This document shows, in pieces, positions 46,075 to 55,024 of a stretch of DNA of 64,000 nt. The stretch is from the NCBI RefSeq assembly GCF_900103215.1, contig NZ_FNGV01000018.1:38238-102237 (forward strand). The letters run 5' to 3'. Numbering within the stretch: position 1 is the first letter of the stretch; the number at the start of each line of letters is the position of its first letter. The notes beneath the pieces were generated by a model. The model saw only the letters and a list, made by a program, of their open reading frames with translations, made no database searches and was not told the DNA's origin. The position numbers and the translations under genes were made by a program. The DNA is from Kriegella aquimaris. GTDB lineage: Bacteria > Bacteroidota > Bacteroidia > Flavobacteriales > Flavobacteriaceae.

Positions 46075-47268
46075 ATGAATCTTCACGAGTATCAAGGAAA
46101 AGAAATTTTAGCCAGTTTTGGTGTGCGAATACAAAGAGGTATTGTAGCACATTCTCCAAAGGAAGCGGTAGATGCCGCAAAACAATTGACGGAGGAAACC
46201 GGAACGGGTTGGCACGTAATAAAGGCTCAAGTGCATGCTGGGGGACGTGGAAAAGGTGGCGGTGTTAAATTGGCCAAAAACCTTAAGGAAGTAGAAGAGA
46301 TTTCCGGACAGATTATCGGAATGAATTTGGTAACTCCTCAAACTTCGGCCGCAGGTAAAAAAGTACACCAAGTCTTGGTCGCTGAAGATGTCTATTACCC
46401 AGGTGATAGTGAAACCAACGAGTTTTATATGTCGGTATTATTAAACCGTGGAACAGGTCGCAACATGATTATGTATTCTACCGAAGGAGGAATGGATATT
46501 GAGGAAGTGGCGGAAAAGACTCCACATTTAATTTATACTGAAGAAATCGATCCTGCCACTGGTTTATTATCTTTTCAAGCCCGAAAAATTGCTTTCAACT
46601 TAGGTCTTTCAGGAATGGCTTTCAAGGAAATGACCAAATTTGTTACGGCACTCTATAAGGCATATTCGGAAAGTGATTCGAGTATGTTCGAAATCAATCC
46701 CGTGTTAAAAACCTCCGATGATAAGATTATGGCCGTCGATGCCAAAGTTTCTATAGACGACAATGCACTTTTCAGAAGAAAGCAATATGCTGAAATGCGC
46801 GATCTTAGAGAAGAGAACCCCATAGAAGTGGAAGCGCGAGAAGTGGGCTTGAACTACGTTGATCTAGATGGTAATGTTGGCTGTATGGTAAACGGTGCCG
46901 GGTTGGCAATGGCTACTATGGATTTGATTAAGATGGCTGGTGGAGAACCCGCTAACTTCTTGGATGTTGGTGGTACTGCCGATGCAAAAAGAGTAGAGGA
47001 GGCCTTCCGCATTATATTGAAAGATCCCGCTGTAAAAGCTATTTTGATTAATATTTTTGGTGGAATCGTTCGTTGTGATCGTGTGGCCCAAGGTATTGTT
47101 GATGCTTACAAAAATATGGGTGATGCTATTAAAGTGCCTATCATTGTTCGTTTGCAGGGTACAAATGCAGAGCTTGCTAAAGAAATTATAGATAATTCTG
47201 GTTTAGCCGTGCATTCCGCGGTACAATTTCAAGAAGCGGCCGATAAAGTAAAGGCCTTATTGAGCTAA
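46075..47268 (+). CDS. sucC: Succinyl-CoA synthetase beta subunit (ADP-forming)
   Basis: A 397-residue TCA-cycle subunit. It starts MNLHEYQGKEILASFGV, the standard N-terminus; an upstream in-frame start at 46045 would add ten residues and overlap the promoter element. The ATP-grasp domain contains VIKAQVHAGGRGKGGGVKLAKN and FEINPVLKT-type motif SSMFEINPVLK; the C-terminal CoA-ligase domain has NGAGLAMATMDLIKMAGGEPANFLDVGG and INIFGGIVRCDRVAQGIV. SucD is not adjacent, so the alpha subunit is encoded elsewhere. A terminator directly downstream makes it monocistronic. Confidence 0.97.
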   Translation: MNLHEYQGKEILASFGVRIQRGIVAHSPKEAVDAAKQLTEETGTGWHVIKAQVHAGGRGKGGGVKLAKNLKEVEEISGQIIGMNLVTPQTSAAGKKVHQVLVAEDVYYPGDSETNEFYMSVLLNRGTGRNMIMYSTEGGMDIEEVAEKTPHLIYTEEIDPATGLLSFQARKIAFNLGLSGMAFKEMTKFVTALYKAYSESDSSMFEINPVLKTSDDKIMAVDAKVSIDDNALFRRKQYAEMRDLREENPIEVEAREVGLNYVDLDGNVGCMVNGAGLAMATMDLIKMAGGEPANFLDVGGTADAKRVEEAFRIILKDPAVKAILINIFGGIVRCDRVAQGIVDAYKNMGDAIKVPIIVRLQGTNAELAKEIIDNSGLAVHSAVQFQEAADKVKALLS

Positions 47269-47291
47269 AACTTCGTTACCTAATAAATGAT

Positions 47292-47323
47292 AAAAGACCG
47301 TGTGCAAGCATGGTCTTTTTTTT
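47292..47323 (+). terminator. Intrinsic terminator after sucC
   Basis: AAGACCGTG and CATGGTCTT arms pair with one G-U wobble around TGCAAG and are followed by T8. Confidence 0.85.
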
Positions 47324-47621
47324 GCTTTTATTTTTCCTCATTCAAATCAGACCGTAAGGTCGCACAACCCTTTGTTCGGTTATGTTTAGATAAAATTTCT
47401 CAATAAAGCACGTCTTGTTTGTTGAGCAGAGCGTCTCCATTTTATCCTTTTAAAATACGGTAATGGCGAATAAAAATATTATGAATACCGTCTTCAAGAT
47501 GTAACATTTTTTAATCAGAGCCGTCTTTTAAGTAGAGTATCATCATCAATCAATTAATAATCAAACCCAGTACACCTATTTCTTATGGGATTTTGGTAGG
47601 ACGGGGTAAAAACAACAAGTC
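47324..47621. other. Intergenic region before the small exported protein
   Basis: AT-rich stretch of about 300 bases. I see no gene, RNA-like fold or TAnnTTTG match that I would call a promoter. The bases just upstream of the ATG (GGTAGGACGGGGTAAAAACAA) are G-rich for this genome. Confidence 0.3.
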
Positions 47622-47966
47622 ATGAGAAAAATTAGTTTGATGCTAATAGCTGCAATGCTATTGGTAACGGGAAGTATGTGGGCGAATGGCCCGGAAACGG
47701 AAAAGCCAACAAAACAACTAACGGCAAGAATTTGGAGTCTTCTGAAAAAAAACGCATTTGATGCTGAATTGGTGGATCAGACCGCAGATGTACGGTTTAT
47801 CGTAAATCGGGATCATGAAATTGTCATTTTGACCATTGATTCCAATAGTAAGGAATTGGAATATGCAATAAAGTATAAATTGAATTACAAGAAAGTTGAA
47901 TTTTCAAGCTATAAAGAAGGGGAGACCTATATAATCCCTATTCGTGTAGTGGCCGGTAGAATATGA
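47622..47966 (+). CDS. Small exported protein of unknown function
   Basis: A 114-residue exported protein with a signal peptide (MRKISLMLIAAMLLVTGSMWANG). The mature domain of about 90 residues reads as beta-beta-alpha: LTARIWSLLKKNAF, ADVRFIVNRDHEIVILTIDSNSKELEYAIKYKLNYKKVEF, then GETYIIPIRVVAGRI. This looks like a TonB-C-like or secretin-type small alpha/beta fold, but I cannot assign a family with certainty. Short proteins of this pattern are common in flavobacteria. It ends at a bidirectional terminator facing the DUF1456 gene. Confidence 0.7.
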   Translation: MRKISLMLIAAMLLVTGSMWANGPETEKPTKQLTARIWSLLKKNAFDAELVDQTADVRFIVNRDHEIVILTIDSNSKELEYAIKYKLNYKKVEFSSYKEGETYIIPIRVVAGRI

Positions 47967-47983
47967 ATCTGTAAAAGCTCTTA

Positions 47984-48014
47984 AAAAAGGCCCTGTAACT
48001 CAGGACCTTTTTTT
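47984..48014. terminator. Bidirectional terminator between convergent genes
   Basis: AAAGGCCCTG and CAGGACCTTT arms with a TAACT loop and a single C-A mismatch; A6 and T7 flank them, so it can serve both the small exported protein gene and the DUF1456 gene, whose last codons overlap it. Confidence 0.8.
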
Positions 48015-48362
48015 ATTCTTGTATTTCACGGGAGTAATGTCCTTATCCATACGTTTTAATTGTTGTTCCTTAAAGTCAGGTCTTTTGCTGCGGATAGTGC
48101 TTGTCGAGGCTTTAATTAACACATCTCCGGGGTTTTTAGGGTTGTCCTTGGTGCCACGTAAATAGATGACTAGTCCGTTTAGAAAGTTACGCAATATTTG
48201 GTCGCCGCACTCCATATATTTGGGATGATCTTCTTTTCTAAAGAAGGCCCCGAGTTCACTTTTTGATATTTTGAAATCTACCAAGGTCAATATTTCTACG
48301 ATTTCATCGTCGCGTAGCTTTAGGGCTACTCTCAATTTCTTTAAAACATCATTATTGGTCAT
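48000..48362 (-). CDS. DUF1456 (YehS-like) protein, single repeat
   Basis: A 120-residue protein starting at MTNNDVLKKLRVALKLRDDEIVEI. The segment KISKSELGAFFRKEDHPKYMECGDQILRNFLNGLVIYLRG is one DUF1456 repeat; E. coli YehS (156 residues) carries two, so this is a short form with a basic tail (RSKRPDFKEQQLKRMDKD... KYKNKKRS). Its function is unknown. I placed the start at 48362 because the family N-terminus begins there; an in-frame start at 48440 would add 26 unrelated residues and run across the palindrome. Confidence 0.85.
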   Translation of the reverse strand: MTNNDVLKKLRVALKLRDDEIVEILTLVDFKISKSELGAFFRKEDHPKYMECGDQILRNFLNGLVIYLRGTKDNPKNPGDVLIKASTSTIRSKRPDFKEQQLKRMDKDITPVKYKNKKRS

Positions 48363-48389
48363 ATTCGATATCTTTTTTAGGTGGTGCAA

Positions 48390-48405
48390 ATTAACTATAG
48401 TCAAT
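48390..48405. promoter_or_regulatory. Near-palindrome before the DUF1456 gene
   Basis: ATTAACTATAGTCAAT is symmetric except for one pair and shares its core with the perfect palindrome at 43053-43070. It lies 28 bases upstream of the ATG at 48362 and overlaps a partial -7-like sequence (TTAATTTG on the minus strand), a position expected for an operator. Confidence 0.4.
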
Positions 48406-48646
48406 TGATTAATAAGAAATTTGCTTTGAATATTTATCATAAACCTTGTTGGTGGAGAATATGCACCATAATGTCAGTGATAATTGCTGATTTTTTGACT
48501 GTTTTTCACTTCTAAACCAGTCCTATTTTGACAATATGGCAGTAGTTAAGCGTCTAAACAAGACATAAAGGCAGTAATTTTCATTTGGTATAGAGATTGT
48601 CTTTTACGGTGTGTAATCAAAGTTTAACAATTAAAATAATAATATC

Positions 48647-49072
48647 ATGAGCATAGTAAAAAGAAACGACGCGATTTTTCCTTCATTGATGAATGAAATT
48701 TTTAGGCCCGATTGGTTCGGAGGAATGGAAAATGCTACCCATGTTGTTCCTGCGGTAAATATCAAGGAAAATGAAAAAGATTTTGAATTGGAATTGGCGG
48801 TGCCTGGAAGAAAAAAAGAAGATTTCAACATTGAAGTGGATAAAGATGTTTTGACTATTTCCTCGGAAGTGAAATCTGAAGAGAATGCTACCGAAGAAAA
48901 TTATACGAGGAGGGAGTTTACTTATTCTTCTTTTAAAAGAGCTTTTACCTTACCTAAAACTATTGATGGGGAGAAGATAAAAGCAACCTATGAAAACGGA
49001 CTTTTGAAGTTTGTTTTACCTAAAAAGAAAGAGGCACTTCCTAAGCCTAAAAGAATGATTGAGTTATCGTAA
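48647..49072 (+). CDS. Hsp20/alpha-crystallin small heat-shock protein
   Basis: A 141-residue cytoplasmic holdase. The alpha-crystallin domain spans about residues 35-125 (VPAVNIKENEKDFELELAVPGRKKEDFNIEV, VLTISSEVK, YTRREFTYSSFKRAFTLPKTID, ATYENGLLKFVLPKKKE); AxYxNGLL and the C-terminal IxL-like tail are preserved. It prevents aggregation of unfolding proteins. The short N-terminal arm (FPSLMNEIFRPDWFGGMEN) is normal. No CIRCE element is visible upstream. A hairpin with a T tract follows. Confidence 0.95.
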   Translation: MSIVKRNDAIFPSLMNEIFRPDWFGGMENATHVVPAVNIKENEKDFELELAVPGRKKEDFNIEVDKDVLTISSEVKSEENATEENYTRREFTYSSFKRAFTLPKTIDGEKIKATYENGLLKFVLPKKKEALPKPKRMIELS

Positions 49073-49374
49073 ACGATAAAATAAATTATGCAAATTTCGC
49101 TTAAAAAAATTGCATAATGATTGTTTTGGTTGGTTAGTTAAGAAGGCGTTTCGAGAAATCGGAACGCTTTTTTTTATTTTCTTTTGTGGTGCCTCTAATC
49201 TAGAAATTGAAGAAGATAAATTCGATTTATTTGGCTATATTGTCATTTTTAGATAAGTCTAAAAATTAAAATAATTACTTATTAACCAGTTTTTTAAGGT
49301 ATAAAATATAATTTAAATATTTAAGGTTTCAGTTTTTAGTCCTTAAGGTGAGAATTAAGTGATGAATTCAGGAA
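49073..49374. other. Intergenic region after the Hsp20 gene
   Basis: Contains an ATTATGCAA/TTGCATAAT inverted repeat (about 49087-49119) and the terminator at 49146-49175. The remaining 200 bases are very AT-rich and hold no gene that I can see. Confidence 0.4.
49146..49175 (+). terminator. Intrinsic terminator after the Hsp20 gene
   Basis: GCGTTTCGA and TCGGAACGC arms with one mismatch around GAAA, then T8. Confidence 0.8.
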
Positions 49375-51369
49375 TTATTCTTTTCCTTGTGCTTGTAGCA
49401 CTTTAATTTGGTCTCTCAATTTTGCCGCTTGCATGAAGTCGAGATCTTTGGCGGCCTTCTCCATTTCCTTTCTTTTTCCCCGTATCATTTTTTCAATTTG
49501 GTCTTTGGTCAGATATTCCAAATCGGGTTCTGCGGCACGTAGTTCCTCCTTCTCGAAATGATAGGTCGAAACTGAATTTTTAGCCAGTACACTATCCAAA
49601 CTTTTGTTCAAAGCGGTAGGTGTAATATTGTGTTTTGTATTGTAGTTCATTTGTTTTTCGCGGCGATAGTTTGTTTCATCAATCGTCTTTTGCATGCTGG
49701 CCGTAATTTTGTCGGCATACATTATAGCCTTCCCATTTAAATGTCGCGCAGCACGACCTACTGTTTGGGTCAATGAACGATTACTGCGCAAGAAACCTTC
49801 TTTGTCCGCATCCAAAATGGCCACAAGTGATACTTCCGGTAAATCCAATCCTTCACGTAAAAGATTAACTCCGATGAGTACATCGAAAATACCTTTACGC
49901 AAATCTTGCATAATTTCGACACGCTCCAAAGTATCTACATCGCTGTGAATATATCTACAGCGCACTTGTATACGGGTCAGGTATTTTGCCAATTCTTCGG
50001 CCATACGCTTCGTCAAGGTGGTTACCAATGTACGTTCATCCTTTTCTACACGCTGTTGTATCTCTTCGACCAAGTCATCGATTTGATTTAAACTCGGTCG
50101 TACTTCGATAATGGGGTCTAAAAGTCCTGTTGGGCGAATTACCTGTTCTACAAAAACACCTTGGCTTAGTTGCAATTCATAGTCCGCAGGGGTTGCGCTA
50201 ACATAAATGACCTGATTCTGAAGGGCTTCAAATTCCTCAAATTTCAAGGGTCTGTTGTCCATGGCTGCGGGCAAACGAAAACCGTATTCCACCAAGTTTT
50301 CTTTTCTTGAACGGTCACCACCGTACATGGCATGTACTTGGGGTATCGTAACATGGCTTTCATCGACCACCATTAAATAATCATCGGGAAAATAGTCCAG
50401 AAGGCAGAATGGTCTGGTTCCGGGTTCGCGACCATCCAAGTATCTTGAGTAATTCTCGATTCCCGAACAATAACCCAATTCGCGTATCATTTCAAGATCG
50501 AAGTTCGTTCGTTCTTCCAAGCGTTTGGCTTCCAGGGGCTTGCCTATTTCCCTGAAATATTCCACTTGGGCCACCATGTCCGCTTGAATCTGATGGATGG
50601 CATTCTGCAAGACATCTGGAGAGGTAACGAACATATTCGCTGGGTAAATATTAAGGTTTTCATAGACCTCCACTACGTTATTGTTAAATGGGTCAAAGGC
50701 TTCTATTTCCTCTATTTCATCTCCGAAAAAATGAATACGAAAAGCGTGGTCTGCATAGCTGGGAAAGACATCTACAACATCGCCCTTTACCCTAAAATTA
50801 CCATTTCTAAAGTCGGCCGTGGTTCGGGAGTAAAGGCTTTGAACCAATTGGTGCAAAAACTTCGTTCGTGCGATAACCTGATCTTTCTGTATGGAAATCA
50901 CATTCTTTTGAAATTCCACCGGATTACCGATACCGTAAAGACAAGAAACTGAAGCAATCACGATAACATCACGTCTCCCTGATAATAAGGAGGAGGTTGT
51001 ACTCAAGCGTAATTTTTCAATATCCTCATTTATTGAAAGATCCTTTTCGATATAAAGTCCCGAAGTGGGAATGTAGGCTTCGGGTTGATAGTAATCGTAG
51101 TATGAAACAAAATACTCCACAGCATTCTCGGGAAAAAACTGCTTGAATTCAGAATACAATTGCGCAGCTAAGGTTTTGTTATGTGCCAAAATGAGGGTTG
51201 GCCGCTGTACGTTTTCAATGACATTGGCTACCGTAAATGTTTTTCCTGAACCAGTAACCCCTAGTAAGGTCTGGTACCGCTCATCGGCTTCCATTCCCTC
51301 GACGAGTTGCTTTATCGCCTGGGGTTGATCGCCTGTAGGTTTGAATGTGGAAACTACTTTGAATTTCAT
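49375..51369 (-). CDS. uvrB: Excinuclease ABC subunit B
   Basis: A 664-residue helicase-like subunit of nucleotide excision repair. Walker A GVTGSGKT is at residues 37-44, the beta-hairpin that inserts into damaged DNA is YFVSYYDYYQPEAYIP, motif II is VVDESHVTIPQ, motifs V and VI are LIGVNLLREGLDLPEV and LTQTVGRAARH, and the C-terminal UVR motif for UvrC contact is KEMEKAAKDLDFMQAAKLRDQIKVL. All are in family order and length is normal. It is monocistronic. Confidence 0.98.
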   Translation of the reverse strand: MKFKVVSTFKPTGDQPQAIKQLVEGMEADERYQTLLGVTGSGKTFTVANVIENVQRPTLILAHNKTLAAQLYSEFKQFFPENAVEYFVSYYDYYQPEAYIPTSGLYIEKDLSINEDIEKLRLSTTSSLLSGRRDVIVIASVSCLYGIGNPVEFQKNVISIQKDQVIARTKFLHQLVQSLYSRTTADFRNGNFRVKGDVVDVFPSYADHAFRIHFFGDEIEEIEAFDPFNNNVVEVYENLNIYPANMFVTSPDVLQNAIHQIQADMVAQVEYFREIGKPLEAKRLEERTNFDLEMIRELGYCSGIENYSRYLDGREPGTRPFCLLDYFPDDYLMVVDESHVTIPQVHAMYGGDRSRKENLVEYGFRLPAAMDNRPLKFEEFEALQNQVIYVSATPADYELQLSQGVFVEQVIRPTGLLDPIIEVRPSLNQIDDLVEEIQQRVEKDERTLVTTLTKRMAEELAKYLTRIQVRCRYIHSDVDTLERVEIMQDLRKGIFDVLIGVNLLREGLDLPEVSLVAILDADKEGFLRSNRSLTQTVGRAARHLNGKAIMYADKITASMQKTIDETNYRREKQMNYNTKHNITPTALNKSLDSVLAKNSVSTYHFEKEELRAAEPDLEYLTKDQIEKMIRGKRKEMEKAAKDLDFMQAAKLRDQIKVLQAQGKE

Positions 51370-51429
51370 ACGCTAAAAATACAAAAGAAGTATGGTTTAG
51401 AATAGGGCTCGAAGAATAATGTGGAGGTC

Positions 51430-54147
51430 TTATCTTTTCAATGTAAAATGACCTTTAAATTCACGTCCATCCTGTAATTGCACACGAAACCAGTAGTCGG
51501 AAGCAGGCAGTAATCTACCATTCTGTTTACCATCCCAGCCATTGGTATTCGGACTTACGCGCCCCAATAAGGTGCCGTAACGGTCATAGATCGTGATGAA
51601 GGAATCTGCCTGTACCATATCATCGATACCTTTGATTTGCCAAAAGTCGTTGACACCATCGTTGTTCGGAGTAAAGAATTTATCGTGGCCCACAACTGAA
51701 ACCGTCGTATTGATAAGACCACAACCATTTTTATCGCGAACGAACACTTCAATAAAACCTGCGGGTACATTTTGAAATACGTTTGTATCTTGATACGGGC
51801 CATTTTCATCGTGTAATGCGTATTCATACTCGCCTTCCCCTTCAACGAATATGGTAACTATATTGTTCTCCGATACATCTAAAATCTCGGGTTCTTGGGC
51901 AAAACTGGCAATATTAGATTCCGGTATCGTAAAGCTAGCGGTATTCGAGCAGCTATGTAGACCATTGGCATCGGTGTAGCTTCGGGTAATCTGTAAAAGA
52001 TATTCCCCCCCTTGACTAAGATTCGCGATACGACCATCGGCGACTACCTCGTGCGTTCCGTTTTCCATAATACGAATCCATTCGTAACCTTGAAAACCTT
52101 CTTCTGCTTCTAAGAATATCGATGGGTCATTAAGGCACAATGTTGGAATTTCGATAGGTATGTTTACCACAGGTTTAGGGTCGATACGTAAAATTATTAG
52201 CTCGATATCGGCACATTGTCCATCATTTTCCAATCGTACGTAAATTGTAGTACCGTCTTCCAATAATTCAGTACCGGTCAAAGCATTCTCTTCGAAAGTT
52301 AAATTGTTTAAATCGGCATAGAATGATACGGCGAATCCTTCATAGTTCGATGCAAGAAAATCAAGGTCAAGGTAGCCGGCAAGTTGATTGTCCGTGGCAT
52401 CTTCGTCACAACCATAAAAATTCTGTATCTCGGAGGGGACGATGGTCACAGGGTTGGTCTGCAGCGTTAACTGTGCCGTACCTGAACAACCTGCGTTATT
52501 GATTGCCCGTACCCAAAGCTGTTGTCCGTTTCCGGAGCTTTGATAACGTTCGGGATTTGCAATCGGTGCTTCATCGTCGACATCTTGTTGGTTCTCATAA
52601 AAAAGAAGTGAAAAATCGGTATCCGGCCCTGTGAGTACATCCAATGCTTGATATAAGTTGAATGTTGCGATGCCATCATTTGGGTCGGTATCGCTATCAC
52701 ATTGGATCAAAACTGCATTGACAGGGGCGGGTATGTCCTCCACGAGAATTTCACCCCTTCCTTGAACGGGGCATCCGCCAAAACCAGCCCTATCGATTTG
52801 TACACGGTACATGCCACTGGCCTCGATAGCTGCATTATCGATTTCCAAAAGATGACCGTTTCCGGGTAATTGTACATCATCCTTGTACCACGAATAGGTG
52901 CCGTCTAAAAAAATTGGGGCCTCCAAAGAATAACTGTCTCCAACGCATAAGGGTAAGAACCCACTGTTGGTACCGTTTCCTCTAATAATATCTATTTTAT
53001 CAAAAAAGGATTGTACAAATGGAGGGAGCCCTTGTGTGGCGTAATTGCCAGTTCCTAAGTTAATGGCATCATGGGTGTAAGTGGTGTTTTGGTCATCGGG
53101 ATTCTCGATCACACCTAGGTAATTGGTGCCGGACTGATAACTTTGGGAGAGTGCTCTATATATTTTTCCATTAGGCCCCAATTGTAGGGCGCCTCTAAAA
53201 ATAGCCCGTTCATCCAGTACCCGACGGCTATTATTCGGGTTGGCATCGTCTAAATCGTATTGGATCAGTGAAGAAGAGTGCGGACCCTCAAAATTGTCAT
53301 TGCTACTGTGAACGTATAAAAAGCGGTTGTTCGAAGAGAACTCTACCCCGTAGGGTGCAAAATTTGTAACATCTACCTGAAGGGAGAGTGGGTTGGAAAC
53401 CCTTCCGGTATCAGCATCGAAATCAAAGAGAAACATACCCGATTCGCCATTGGCGCAGGCCAGTTTTTCCCCATTCGGTGATAGTTTCAGGTATCCTCTT
53501 TTGTCTGTAATGTTCAAACCCATGGAGCTCGTGACCGGCGGGCCCACTCCTTCTAAACCAACCTCATAGCTATAGAAGGTGTTATAGGTGTCTGAATATG
53601 AACTGGATGGGGCCAACGTAATTACCCAAAACGAATTTTCGTCACAATCTTTCACAACAGCGGATATTTTTTCGGAGCACCGTTCAAGCAGATTTTGGTT
53701 TTTGATGGTAACTGCTCCCAGCCCATTATCCAAGCTCATATCAACGTAAGAATAATTAAATCCGTTATCAATATCCTCTCTTTGAACATTGGTGTCTACC
53801 GTAAATACATAATACCCTAAGGTGTTTCCGGGGTCGGGTACGATGATGGCCGACTGTGAGCTTGAGGTGTCACCAAAGAGTCCGGTGCCATTCTGCATCA
53901 CTGCGTGATCTGCCCGGTAGACGTTGATGCCATTGGTGTAAAAAAGAAGATTTCCGTTGGCATCGGAAATAGTAGTACAGCCTTCCACGGTGTTTAGTCT
54001 TCCTCCATCGAGTGGTGTAACACTGCCATCAACATTAAACTGAATGCCGGCACCGTTGCCAAAATACCAATTACGCGTTTCTCCTTGACCCCATAGTAAG
54101 GCAGGGCAAAGGATGCCAAAAAAGAAAATCGCGGTAATCTTGTTCAT
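51430..54147 (-). CDS. Type B T9SS-sorted surface protein with beta-propeller-like N-terminus
   Basis: A 905-residue secreted protein with a signal peptide (AIFFFGILCPALLWGQ). The first 370 or so residues look like a repeated beta structure (ETRNWYFGNGAGIQFN, GNLLFYTNGINVY, RGYLKLSPNGEKLACANG, SSNNRFLYVHSS), compatible with a propeller. Ig-like domains follow (CVGDSYSLEAPIF...TYSWYKDDVQLPG, then several with the CDSD/DGIATFNL pattern). The last 85 residues (KFFTPNNDGVNDFWQIKGID, ITIYDRYGTLLGRV, NGWDGKQNGRLLPASDYWFRVQL) are the gliding-motility-associated C-terminal (type B) domain directing secretion by the type IX system. It lies 28 bp downstream of the ABC permease gene on the same strand. 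Confidence 0.9.
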   Translation of the reverse strand: MNKITAIFFFGILCPALLWGQGETRNWYFGNGAGIQFNVDGSVTPLDGGRLNTVEGCTTISDANGNLLFYTNGINVYRADHAVMQNGTGLFGDTSSSQSAIIVPDPGNTLGYYVFTVDTNVQREDIDNGFNYSYVDMSLDNGLGAVTIKNQNLLERCSEKISAVVKDCDENSFWVITLAPSSSYSDTYNTFYSYEVGLEGVGPPVTSSMGLNITDKRGYLKLSPNGEKLACANGESGMFLFDFDADTGRVSNPLSLQVDVTNFAPYGVEFSSNNRFLYVHSSNDNFEGPHSSSLIQYDLDDANPNNSRRVLDERAIFRGALQLGPNGKIYRALSQSYQSGTNYLGVIENPDDQNTTYTHDAINLGTGNYATQGLPPFVQSFFDKIDIIRGNGTNSGFLPLCVGDSYSLEAPIFLDGTYSWYKDDVQLPGNGHLLEIDNAAIEASGMYRVQIDRAGFGGCPVQGRGEILVEDIPAPVNAVLIQCDSDTDPNDGIATFNLYQALDVLTGPDTDFSLLFYENQQDVDDEAPIANPERYQSSGNGQQLWVRAINNAGCSGTAQLTLQTNPVTIVPSEIQNFYGCDEDATDNQLAGYLDLDFLASNYEGFAVSFYADLNNLTFEENALTGTELLEDGTTIYVRLENDGQCADIELIILRIDPKPVVNIPIEIPTLCLNDPSIFLEAEEGFQGYEWIRIMENGTHEVVADGRIANLSQGGEYLLQITRSYTDANGLHSCSNTASFTIPESNIASFAQEPEILDVSENNIVTIFVEGEGEYEYALHDENGPYQDTNVFQNVPAGFIEVFVRDKNGCGLINTTVSVVGHDKFFTPNNDGVNDFWQIKGIDDMVQADSFITIYDRYGTLLGRVSPNTNGWDGKQNGRLLPASDYWFRVQLQDGREFKGHFTLKR

Positions 54148-54175
54148 ATAGTGTTCTAACTATCACAACAAGATA

Positions 54176-55015
54176 CTACAAATCACGCTTTTTCAATAGG
54201 GCGTATGATAAATAAATGAAGATTATCGTCCACCCTATGACGATGAGCATTTCGTACCAATGTACGTGATAGTTTGACCCTAAATCCGCACCGAGTTGCT
54301 TTGCCGCCGATTTTATGACGTTGAGTCGGGTAATTGGTTCATCGATAAGATTGTACATTGACCGTAGGGGAAAGAACCCAGTCACCAAATCGGCCATTCC
54401 ATTTTTTGTTCCGAAAACTTTTTGCTCCAAAACGACCGTGGCGATTATTTCGACTATTTGCCAAATAAAAAGGAAACCTAGGGCAAAAGCAGATCTTTTT
54501 ACCAGAACGCCGAGAAAAAGACAAAAGGAGAAAAAAGCCGTAAGTTTTAGAAAGAAAGCCAAAATAAATTCAAGATCGGAAAATATGATGGAAACTTCAT
54601 TGAAATCGGAATATAACAACCCTAAAATCAAGGAAACAACAAAGATGAAAATGGTCGAAATCAAGGCGAAAGCTATAACTGTCAAAAATTTAGAAAGTAC
54701 GAACTCCTTTTTTGATAATCCATCAATAAGGTTCTGCTTTATGGTCTTATTGCTGTATTCATTGGCCATCATTGATACGATGACTATTGCTAAAAAGAGT
54801 TTGAACCAAGCGACAAAATAGGTGTTGAAATGCCAGATATATGGGAAATTAAAGATGCCTTGGCCAGCCAATTGAAAATGAATATCCCCAAAATCGAATT
54901 TAATCATTGAAACAAGGGCGATGGAAGTAATAAGCAGAAAATAGGTAAAAATCAATATTCTACTAGACCTGTTATTCCAAAGTTTAATGAATTCAATTTG
55001 TAATAAACGTACCAT
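54176..55015 (-). CDS. ABC-2 type transporter permease
   Basis: A 279-residue inner-membrane protein with six hydrophobic segments (first IFTYFLLITSIALVSMI near residue 25, last MLIVIGWTIIFIYLSYALL before the stop). LFLAIVIVSMMANEYSNKTIKQNLIDGLSKKEFVLSKFLTVI is the ABC-2 cytoplasmic coupling region (NEYSxxTxKqxLxxGxSrxxFxxSK). It pairs with the ATPase encoded 9 bp upstream. The transported substrate is unknown; similar two-gene exporters serve lantibiotic immunity or cell-envelope export. Confidence 0.88.
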   Translation of the reverse strand: MVRLLQIEFIKLWNNRSSRILIFTYFLLITSIALVSMIKFDFGDIHFQLAGQGIFNFPYIWHFNTYFVAWFKLFLAIVIVSMMANEYSNKTIKQNLIDGLSKKEFVLSKFLTVIAFALISTIFIFVVSLILGLLYSDFNEVSIIFSDLEFILAFFLKLTAFFSFCLFLGVLVKRSAFALGFLFIWQIVEIIATVVLEQKVFGTKNGMADLVTGFFPLRSMYNLIDEPITRLNVIKSAAKQLGADLGSNYHVHWYEMLIVIGWTIIFIYLSYALLKKRDL

Positions 55016-55024
55016 AAGAATCGA

